Shown here: piece by piece, positions 41,924-47,407 of the stretch
Numbering within the stretch: the first letter of the stretch is position 1
Layout of the letters: the number at the start of each line of letters is the position of its first letter
Virus record (IMG/VR): IMGVR_UViG_3300032163_000027
Span: 1-47,407 of that record
DNA from: a virus
Direction: 5' to 3' (one strand)
DNA: 47,407 bases
The notes under the pieces: generated by a model
Told to the model about the DNA's origin: nothing
Database searches by the model: none
What the model saw: only the letters and a program-made list of their open reading frames with translations
Position numbers and translations under genes: made by a program

Positions 41924-42140
41924 GTGTCTTCTCCTGCTGTCGAAGGAACTTCCGGGTGGCGACGTAGCCCCTCGCCAAGAACTCGAAGGTGTCCCCGTCG
42001 CTGATGCTGTCGACATGGCGACCCGCGAGATCGGCGAGCCGAGCCCTGGCCGCCTCGAAGGCCACCGCGCCCACTTGGGACACGATGCCTTGAAGACGTG
42101 CGCCGCCAGCCTTGCCGGTGAAAATCGCGCGTGTCGCCAT
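41820..42140 (-). CDS. First gene of the early unit, unknown function
   Basis: A 106-residue protein from the ATG at 42138-42140. Helical region GIVSQVGAVAFEAARARLADLAGRHVDSISDGDTFEFLARGYVATRKFLRQQEK. It overlaps the annealing protein gene by 104 bases, which is unusual, so its 3' half may be less constrained. No ribosome site precedes the ATG, and the promoter at 42147-42178 would start transcription almost exactly at the A of the ATG, suggesting a leaderless message. Confidence 0.65.
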   Translation of the reverse strand: MATRAIFTGKAGGARLQGIVSQVGAVAFEAARARLADLAGRHVDSISDGDTFEFLARGYVATRKFLRQQEKTHGLNPRHSGGSAADHISPARTRAVARPVPTEPDQ

Positions 42141-42146
42141 GTGGGG

Positions 42147-42178
42147 AGACTACACGCGCGGCAGGAGACTTGTCAAGT
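42147..42178 (-). promoter_or_regulatory. Early promoter with palindromic operator, possibly leaderless
   Basis: ACTTGTCAAGT at 42168-42178 is the same palindrome as at 37247 and 39125. On the minus strand TTGACA (42176-42171) is 18 bases from TAGTCT (42152-42147), preceded by TG. With a start six to seven bases further, transcription would begin near 42140, at the ATG. This gives an operator-controlled early promoter facing away from the lysis genes. Confidence 0.7.
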
Positions 42179-42257
42179 TATGCGGCTGCGTCCAGTTGTT
42201 CGATGCACCCGTCGACGTTGAAGACGATGAGTCCCAGCCACGAGCGCCCCGTCGAAC

Positions 42258-42428
42258 TCAGTTCGTGAGCGTGACCGCGCCGTCTGTCACGAAGCGATTC
42301 GCCGCCGTGACGACGGCCATGATAACCGCCGTGGCGGTGTGATTGATCGGCACGAACGGTTGGAGCTGCACGGCGACGTGGAGTGCTTGCAGCCAGAACG
42401 TTTTCGACTTCCAGAAGGGTTTTGACAT
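42258..42428 (-). CDS. Small holin-like membrane protein
   Basis: A 56-residue protein with AAGGAG seven bases before the ATG. MSKPFWKSKTFWLQALHVAVQLQPFVPINHTATAVIMAVVTAANRFVTDGAVTLTN follows the phage holin pattern SKTxWxxxxxxxxxxxPxxxxxxxxxxxxxxRFxTxGxI in length and spacing (written here in short pieces: SKTFWLQALH, NHTATAVIMAVVTA, NRFVTDGAV). One to two membrane segments. It lies next to the endolysin, as expected of a lysis protein. Confidence 0.7.
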   Translation of the reverse strand: MSKPFWKSKTFWLQALHVAVQLQPFVPINHTATAVIMAVVTAANRFVTDGAVTLTN

Positions 42429-42430
42429 GC

Positions 42431-42730
42431 TCACTCCTTGGCGCGGACCGCGCCATCGTAAATGACCTGATTCATGAGGAACTGTTTGCCGCTCTCCCAG
42501 ACCCCCTGGGCGAGCACGCTGAGCATCGGCACCTGAATCGTCCACCCGTGATCCCCGTCGCCGGTCACGGTTATCCCTAGCCCGATAACGATGGCGGCCA
42601 CCAGCGAGACGACCCGATTGAGCGCGACGGTTTGGTTGGAAATCCAGGGGAGCCGTGAGTGCTTCAAGGCTTGGATGCCGTAGGCGATGGCCGCTCCGAG
42701 CGTCACGTGGGTCATCACATCGTCCATCAT
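42431..42730 (-). CDS. Holin-like protein of the lysis cassette
   Basis: A 99-residue protein with a hydrophobic segment at about 37-56 (VALNRVVSLVAAIVIGLGITVT) and an earlier weaker one (MTHVTLGAAIAYGIQALKH). The pattern HVTLGAAIAYGIQALKxSxxxPWIS resembles small phage lysis proteins that sit between endolysin and holin. ATGA overlap with the endolysin gene. Which of the two neighbours is the true holin is unclear. Confidence 0.7.
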   Translation of the reverse strand: MMDDVMTHVTLGAAIAYGIQALKHSRLPWISNQTVALNRVVSLVAAIVIGLGITVTGDGDHGWTIQVPMLSVLAQGVWESGKQFLMNQVIYDGAVRAKE

Positions 42731-43176
42731 GCCAGCCTCCGCACGCCGAGCACCCGTTCGACAGGGAACCCTGCGATGCGAACTTGATCACCATCATTTC
42801 CAGACAGCAGATAGACCGTACCGCCGATGCACGACGCGAAGAACCCGACATGACCCGGCGCGTCGATGATAGTCGGCCCCGGCTGGACCGCAGGCCCGCG
42901 CGAGAGGATGACCACGTCGAACCCGGCCAGCGCCTCCGACAGTGCGACGGGCGTGCCAACGGTCAGCCAGGAGCGCGCCGCGAGACTCTTGGAGCGCGGG
43001 AGTCTGAGCAGCCACGCGATGAAGTTCACGAAGGCCGAGCACCAGGCCGTCGCGTCATCCGCGACAGTCGGGTTGTCCAGCCGCAGGAACGCGAGCACCA
43101 TCGGTGTGGACATCGTCCCAGCCGTCTCGGTGACGCCGATGAACCGTTGCGCGAGGTCGAAGGCAGTGATGGTCAT
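42727..43176 (-). CDS. Endolysin of the NlpC/P60-like TIGR02594 type
   Basis: A 149-residue protein from the ATG at 43174-43176, overlapping the previous stop as ATGA; a longer frame upstream is a shadow. The motif DATAWCSAFVNFI carries the catalytic Cys46, SLAARSWLTVGT follows, and GHVGFFASC (His109) and LLSGNDGDQVRI complete a Cys-His cell-wall peptidase pattern (as in the TIGR02594 family). It cuts peptidoglycan at the end of infection. Confidence 0.88.
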   Translation of the reverse strand: MTITAFDLAQRFIGVTETAGTMSTPMVLAFLRLDNPTVADDATAWCSAFVNFIAWLLRLPRSKSLAARSWLTVGTPVALSEALAGFDVVILSRGPAVQPGPTIIDAPGHVGFFASCIGGTVYLLSGNDGDQVRIAGFPVERVLGVRRLA

Positions 43177-43415
43177 TTTGAGGGGGCGGCGTCGAGCCGC
43201 ATCCGAATATACCCGAGGTCGGACCGGAGTTCCTGAAACCGCATCGCTTCGAGTTCGCGTTGCTCGCGCTGCACCTCGCCAGCATTGTGCAATTGGAGGT
43301 CGTGCCCGTTGACGCGGCCTTCGATGCGGACGAGCCAGACCACCACGAAGACAATGGCCGTGATCACCGCCACCCATTCCGCCGTCACCCGCCCCAACCG
43401 CTCGACTGTCGCCAT
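43173..43415 (-). CDS. Single-membrane-span protein of the lysis cassette
   Basis: An 80-residue protein with one transmembrane segment at about 13-30 (EWVAVITAIVFVVVWLV) and a charged coiled-coil tail (NAGEVQREQRELEAMRFQELRSDLGYIRMRLD). GGGAG site before the ATG. The shape fits an inner-membrane spanin-like or holin-associated protein; no outer-membrane lipoprotein partner is seen. Confidence 0.75.
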   Translation of the reverse strand: MATVERLGRVTAEWVAVITAIVFVVVWLVRIEGRVNGHDLQLHNAGEVQREQRELEAMRFQELRSDLGYIRMRLDAAPSK

Positions 43416-43425
43416 GCTCGTCTCC

Positions 43426-43671
43426 CTACGCGATGCGTTTCCACAGGTAGACCGTGATGCCAGGCATCAGGTTGTTGTGTGGCGCCGCGTCGATGTAGTA
43501 CTGCGGTCGATCGTGCGTCCACCCGACGCGATTCGCTCGTTTGACCAACGGGTTCGGCCAGTCCGATTGTCGCTGAATCGCCGTGTCGACGTAGTAAAAC
43601 GGACGGCTCTGTGTCCACCCCTTCGCGGCGGGCCGGGCTCGCGCAGGATTCGGCCACTCGTAGTCGGCCAT
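43426..43671 (-). CDS. Small paralogue of the repeat protein
   Basis: An 81-residue protein made of two copies of the repeat found in the large neighbour (GWTQSRPFYYVDTAIQRQSDWPNP and GWTHDRPQYYIDAAPHNNLMPG) ending in ITVYLWKRIA. The last segment of the large protein is HNNLQPYIAVYHWYRIA. It therefore looks like a duplicated C-terminus turned into its own gene, starting directly after the large gene's stop. Confidence 0.75.
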   Translation of the reverse strand: MADYEWPNPARARPAAKGWTQSRPFYYVDTAIQRQSDWPNPLVKRANRVGWTHDRPQYYIDAAPHNNLMPGITVYLWKRIA

Positions 43672-46005
43672 TTACGCGATCCGATACCAGTGGTACACCG
43701 CGATGTACGGCTGGAGATTATTGTGTCCGGCCGCGTCTGGATAGAACGACGGCCGGGCATACATCCATCCCGCCGTTTGCGTCAGCGAGACTCGCCGACG
43801 CGGCAGCGGCCAATCGACGGGTACTACCGGGGCGGCACCCTGGCGCAGCACGGTAGTTAGCAGATTCGGCGGATCACTCGACGGCAAGCCAGCGAGACGC
43901 GCGACACGACTGGGATAGAACGCGGCGCCAACGGCTGACGCATCGGTGTAATACGGTGGTCGATCCTGTGTCCACGTGAGGGCGAGCGCGCGGAGTCGAC
44001 GCGGCGTCGACCAGTCGACCACGATGGGCGGCGTGACCTGTGGCGCGAGCGTTGTCGTGAGCAGGTTCAGTGCGTCGAATCTGGGCGCGAGGGCACGACT
44101 CCTGGGCAGAGGTAGCGACGAGGCGCCGACGGCGGTGGCGTCGGTGTAGTACGGCGGCCGATCCTGACTCCACGTGAGCGTGTGACGTCGGCCAACCCGT
44201 GACAGTGCCCAGTCCTGCGGCAGCCCAGGCGCAGTCGTGACCGCCAGGGTGGTCGTGAGCAGATTGAGCGGATCGAGCGTCGGAGATAGCGCGCGTGGGA
44301 AGCGGTCTGGTACCGTCGTGCGCCCGACGGCAGCCTGATCCTGGTAATAGGTGGGGCGATCGTTCTGCCACGTCAGACCGGCAGGGCGAAGGGGCGCGAT
44401 GCGACCAGGATAGGCAGCCGCACCTACCGGTAGTGGTTCAATGTAGTAGGCCGGTCGATCCTGCGTCCACCCGTTCAGCCGCAGCGTGGGCTTGGGGAGA
44501 AAGTCGGGCGCACTCGTGGCGCCAACAGCCGTCTGATCGACATAGTACTGGGGCCGATCCTGTTGCCACGATTCCGGCAATCGCCGCAGGGGTGCAATCC
44601 GGTCGGGCTGCTGCTGGACCCCGATGGGCGGCATCCACCGCACGAGATCCTGGGTCCACCCGTTGAGCCTGAGCGCGGGCTTCGGGGCCGGGTTGGGCCA
44701 GTCCGATTGGCGCTGGATGCCAGTATCAACGTAGTACTGCGGACGGTCGAACGTCCACCCATTCAGACGGAGCGACGGCTTCGCTAGCGCATCTGGGTAG
44801 AGTGCCGCGCCGACGGCGGTCTGGTCCTGGTAGTCCTGCGGCCGAGGCTGGAGCCACCCACCAGTTTGCGGCTTGAGCCGTGCCGGGGTCGGCCACTCCG
44901 ATTGCTGATTCGGCACGGACGTGGTGGGCGCCAGGGTCGTCAGGAGGAGCGAGGGGAGATCCGGGATCAGTGGCGGCCGTGGCTGCGCTCGCATCCCCAC
45001 GACATGCGTGATCGTCGGGAGAACGGTATCGCTGGACGGATAGACCCCAATCGTCGTGATCAGCCGGGGCAGCCGCGGGGGTGTCGGCCAGTGGTGCTGC
45101 GCGATGGGCGGATATTGATCGACGTAGTACTGCGGACGCGCCTGCGTGAACCCAACCTTGTGCGCGGCACCAATGCGTGGATTCGGCCAGTCTTCCTGGT
45201 TGTTGGGCACCGCCGCCACGGGCGCGAGCGTCGATTGCAGCAGGTTGACGGCGAGGGTCAGCGCCAGCAGGCTGTGCGACGGTCGAGGGAACCGGGTCGG
45301 GAGATGTTGGTCGGTGAACCGATCCGGCACCACGGGCAATGCCGGGTGGAACGCGATGGTGTAGGCCGTCCAGTTGATCAGCGTCCCAGCAACCGCCCAG
45401 ACCCCGGCATCCTCTGAGGCGGCCGTAGCTTGCCTGGAGGCCGCCGCCATCGTGACATTGGTGGACGTGAGGCCCCCCGTGCCTGAGTTCGCCAGTCCGC
45501 TCTGGTTCAGCGTGTAGTTGGTCGGGTAGGTCGTAATGCCGGTCTGCTCGCCTTCCATCCCGAAGAAGGTCGTCCAGAGGTAGTCCTTCGATCCGCCGGT
45601 GGGGGTGCAGGTCGTGGCGTCCGGTTGGTTCGGGGTGGTGCCCGTGGCGGCAGTTGAGAGTTCCGGCGGCAGGACGGTGGGATCGGCCGCATCCAGGATC
45701 GCGGCGGCGTAGGCGCAGAACTTGCCGTTGCCACTCGACAGCGTGATGGTGGTCCCGCCCTCGGTGCCGGTGGCCTTCTTCCAGGCCGCTGCCATCTGGT
45801 CATCGGCTCCATCGGGGGAGGCATCGAACAGTTCGGTCCAAGTCGCATCGGGCCACCCAACCGCGCCCGCCACCGCACTGCGAAACACGACGAAAATCGT
45901 GTCCCCGGCATTGATCGTGGCGGGGAGAGTAACAACGGGCGTCGTAGACGCACTGGTCCCGTTGGTGGTCGCGATGGACCGATTGGAAGGGAATGCCATA
46001 GGCAC
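43672..46005 (-). CDS. Repeat-built tail/appendage protein
   Basis: A 777-residue protein with a GTG start at 46003-46005 behind GAGGAG. Residues 1-235 look like a beta-sandwich attachment domain (TPVVTLPATINAGDTIFVVFRSAV, WTELFDAS, AWKKATGTEGGTTITLSSGNGKFCAYAAAI). The rest is built from nine or so copies of W-x-QDRPxYYxDxxAVGA and five of LLTTTLA..., with the C-terminal YIAVYHWYRIA known from phage baseplate proteins. It is probably a fibre or surface protein; its repeats could recombine to vary its length. Confidence 0.75.
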   Translation of the reverse strand: MPMAFPSNRSIATTNGTSASTTPVVTLPATINAGDTIFVVFRSAVAGAVGWPDATWTELFDASPDGADDQMAAAWKKATGTEGGTTITLSSGNGKFCAYAAAILDAADPTVLPPELSTAATGTTPNQPDATTCTPTGGSKDYLWTTFFGMEGEQTGITTYPTNYTLNQSGLANSGTGGLTSTNVTMAAASRQATAASEDAGVWAVAGTLINWTAYTIAFHPALPVVPDRFTDQHLPTRFPRPSHSLLALTLAVNLLQSTLAPVAAVPNNQEDWPNPRIGAAHKVGFTQARPQYYVDQYPPIAQHHWPTPPRLPRLITTIGVYPSSDTVLPTITHVVGMRAQPRPPLIPDLPSLLLTTLAPTTSVPNQQSEWPTPARLKPQTGGWLQPRPQDYQDQTAVGAALYPDALAKPSLRLNGWTFDRPQYYVDTGIQRQSDWPNPAPKPALRLNGWTQDLVRWMPPIGVQQQPDRIAPLRRLPESWQQDRPQYYVDQTAVGATSAPDFLPKPTLRLNGWTQDRPAYYIEPLPVGAAAYPGRIAPLRPAGLTWQNDRPTYYQDQAAVGRTTVPDRFPRALSPTLDPLNLLTTTLAVTTAPGLPQDWALSRVGRRHTLTWSQDRPPYYTDATAVGASSLPLPRSRALAPRFDALNLLTTTLAPQVTPPIVVDWSTPRRLRALALTWTQDRPPYYTDASAVGAAFYPSRVARLAGLPSSDPPNLLTTVLRQGAAPVVPVDWPLPRRRVSLTQTAGWMYARPSFYPDAAGHNNLQPYIAVYHWYRIA

Positions 46006-46006
46006 A

Positions 46007-46033
46007 GGCGACTCCTCAGATCGAGGAGCCGCC
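46007..46033 (-). promoter_or_regulatory. Hairpin covering the ribosome site of the repeat protein
   Basis: GGCG-A-CTCCTC pairs with GAGGAG-C-CGCC around a five-base loop (one mismatch). On the minus strand the GAGGAG that serves as ribosome site of the repeat protein gene lies in this stem, so folding would hide it. It could also end transcription, but there is no T run. Confidence 0.6.
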
Positions 46034-46046
46034 CTGTCCTACTGTG

Positions 46047-46541
46047 TTAGAGCGTTTCGATGATGAGGTTGCTACCGAGGGCGCCCACCGTGCCACCGGT
46101 GAAGGCGTTCAGCGACAACTCGCCCGTAGTCGCCGCCACACCGAGCATCGAGATGATCTCGTCAGGCCCGTTGACCCACCTCACGATCCCGCCGAAGGCG
46201 TTGAACCCTAGGTGGAGCAACATCCCCAGTGAGGTGCTACGCTGGGGTTTGGTGGTCGAGACTTGGTAGCTGACCGGCGGATTCGCGATGAGCACACTGG
46301 AGGGGTCCAGCGGCGCCACGCGGGCCAGGGCGGTTAGAGTCGCGCCCACGATAGATGTGCGCCCCAGCACCATGATGCAGGGCGAGGAGGCCGCGGCCTG
46401 CCCACCCATGTACACCTCGCGCAGTTCGCTGCGCTGGCCAGCGACACCACCTTGGATGGTGTGGTGGCCGTTGTCGGTCATGTTGGTGGTGTCGGCGACG
46501 GCGGTCGGGGTCCAGGTCGGTGCGGCGCAGGCAATACGCAT
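46047..46541 (-). CDS. Virion-like protein of unknown function
   Basis: A 164-residue protein with AAAGGAG before the ATG, Gly- and Thr-rich and beta-like (PTAVADTTNMTDNGHHTIQGGVAGQ; AVSY-type strands). The segment YQVSTTKPQRSTSLGMLLHLGFNAFGGIVRWV resembles small phage decoration or head-fibre proteins. Located between the glycosyltransferase and the repeat protein. No family recognised. Confidence 0.7.
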   Translation of the reverse strand: MRIACAAPTWTPTAVADTTNMTDNGHHTIQGGVAGQRSELREVYMGGQAAASSPCIMVLGRTSIVGATLTALARVAPLDPSSVLIANPPVSYQVSTTKPQRSTSLGMLLHLGFNAFGGIVRWVNGPDEIISMLGVAATTGELSLNAFTGGTVGALGSNLIIETL

Positions 46542-46555
46542 GATGGGAGACTCCT

Positions 46556-47263
46556 TTACACGTTGACGGGGAGGTGCATGAGGGTCGCCTCACGCCAGGA
46601 TTGATACTCCGGGGTTGGCACAGCGGCAGGGAGCCGGAACTCCCCACCGTGGTGAATACGCACACTGGTTTCCCAGCACTGCCCATTCCAGACCGGCCTG
46701 ACTCCTCCACGGGTGCTGTGCTCGACCGTGGTTTCGAGGTCGCACACAAGGGGAATGCCGGCCTTCTCGACGTGATCGCAGAAGTAGAGATCATCGGTGC
46801 GGTAGATCGCATCGACCGCGAACCACGGTTCCTCCAGGCGGTCGAATACGGACATCTGGATCAGGATGCCGCCCAACCCGCACGCGGCCACCGGTAAGAG
46901 CCCCCGTTGCGTGGTGAGGTTGACGGAGAACACCCCCTCCGCATCGCCGACATGCTCGAACAGGTAGGGCGACCAGGGCATGTCTTTCGCGAGCATGTTC
47001 ACGCTCACGATGGGCCGGCGGTGCGCGAGGAGCCGGATCAGGGTATCGGGCGGGGCGAGCACATCATCCTCGAGGATGAAGATCCACTCCGCGCCGGCTG
47101 CCCGTGCCTCGCGGACACCCGTGGTGCGATTATCGTGCGCGAAAAAGCCGGGGTAGAGTCGGATCTCCCATCCCGGCGGCAGCGCCAGCGCGTGGAGGTG
47201 CTGATAGAACTCCACACTGCTCGCTTGCGCGGGGCGACAGGGGATCGCGATCAGGCCCGTCAT
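46556..47263 (-). CDS. Glycosyltransferase (GT-A fold)
   Basis: A 235-residue protein. After a strand (GLIAIPCRPAQAS) comes NRTTGVREARAAGAEWIFILEDDVLAPPDTL with the EDD (65-67) that binds a metal-nucleotide sugar, then PIVSVNMLAKD and CGLGGILIQMSVFDRLEEPWF, YRTDDLYFCDHVEKAGIPLVCD, as in many viral and bacterial GT-A enzymes. It may modify virion proteins, such as the neighbouring repeat protein, or host surface sugars. Start overlaps the previous stop (ATGA). Confidence 0.85.
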   Translation of the reverse strand: MTGLIAIPCRPAQASSVEFYQHLHALALPPGWEIRLYPGFFAHDNRTTGVREARAAGAEWIFILEDDVLAPPDTLIRLLAHRRPIVSVNMLAKDMPWSPYLFEHVGDAEGVFSVNLTTQRGLLPVAACGLGGILIQMSVFDRLEEPWFAVDAIYRTDDLYFCDHVEKAGIPLVCDLETTVEHSTRGGVRPVWNGQCWETSVRIHHGGEFRLPAAVPTPEYQSWREATLMHLPVNV

Positions 47264-47397
47264 GGCGCGTCCGTCAGAATGATCGGAGGCGTCTCGGCTG
47301 GTACAGGTGACACCGTCAGAGGTGCGGGCTCAAATCCCAGCCCTTCCGTGAGCGTCTGCTGCTTCTCCAGGATGTCGAGCTGCTTCTTCACCGGCAT
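47260..47397 (-). CDS. Last 45 residues of a frame at the right end; probably the end of the zinc-ribbon gene
   Basis: From an ATG at 47395-47397 with AGGTGA before it, the frame encodes MPVKKQLDILEKQQTLTEGL plus 25 residues and ends in an ATGA overlap with the glycosyltransferase. Reading further upstream in the same frame gives G-E-C before the Met, which resembles the usual end of the zinc-ribbon protein at base 1. If the contig is circular and one base is missing at the join, these are one gene; otherwise this is a small gene of its own. Confidence 0.6.
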   Translation of the reverse strand: MPVKKQLDILEKQQTLTEGLGFEPAPLTVSPVPAETPPIILTDAP

Positions 47398-47407
47398 ACA
47401 CTCACCT

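Noticed and set aside
42178-42257. Open frame ending GLIVFNVDGCIEQLDAAA after the small holin-like gene
   Set aside because: No ATG, GTG or TTG start; could be a frameshifted tail of the upstream gene but nothing supports translation.
1-47407. tRNA genes
   Set aside because: No cloverleaf with conserved GTTCRA-type arm was found on reading both strands; a search with a covariance model would settle it.

Overview
This window looks like an essentially complete genome of a short-tailed, tailed bacteriophage (podovirus-type), GC-rich throughout. Every gene I can support lies on the minus strand, so the genome is read from right to left. No integrase, prophage repressor, RNA polymerase, DNA polymerase or tRNA was recognised, which suggests a mainly lytic phage that uses host polymerases. 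The host cannot be named from the sequence. The two ends probably abut: the zinc-ribbon gene cut at base 1 seems to continue, after about one missing base, into the open frame at 47397, so the contig is best read as circular or circularly permuted.

Layout in transcription order. (1) 47397-42258: end of the zinc-ribbon protein, a glycosyltransferase, a virion-like protein, a 777-residue repeat-built tail/appendage protein with a small paralogue, then a lysis cassette (single-TM protein, endolysin, two holin-like proteins). (2) 42180-37204: early recombination module under an operator-like promoter: small protein, Rad52-like annealing protein, RecB-type nuclease, HNH endonuclease, small proteins, and a D12-class DNA adenine methyltransferase carrying an intein and an apparent N-terminal frameshift. 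(3) 37260-34172: coiled-coil protein with an embedded terminase-small-like domain, SF2 helicase, small coiled coil, terminator. (4) 34171-33704: non-coding block rich in hairpins, a candidate control region or origin. (5) 33703-26766: DnaB helicase, a possible loader, RuvC-like resolvase, DNA-binding proteins and a tightly overlapping run of small genes (zinc proteins, a cysteine-protease-like protein, a small membrane protein), ending in the small terminase subunit. (6) 26725-259: packaging and virion module: large terminase, portal, Bbp19-like protein, scaffold, major capsid protein, Bbp16-like cement protein, tail tubular A fused to a large lectin-like region, tail nozzle, a secreted protein, a GNAT acetyltransferase, three T7-like internal core proteins (the last a 2185-residue polyvalent protein with ADP-ribosyltransferase and zincin motifs), a fibre-tip-like protein and a beta-helix tailspike.

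The genes are tightly coupled: most junctions are ATGA, GTGA or TAATG overlaps. Regulation seems concentrated at an 11-bp palindrome, ACTTGWCAAGT, that contains a -35 hexamer and occurs exactly three times, at 42168, 39125 and 37247, each beside an early transcription unit. Points most worth following are that operator family, the doubly disturbed methyltransferase, the terminase-like domain inside the coiled-coil protein, the structured non-coding block and the polyvalent ejection protein.
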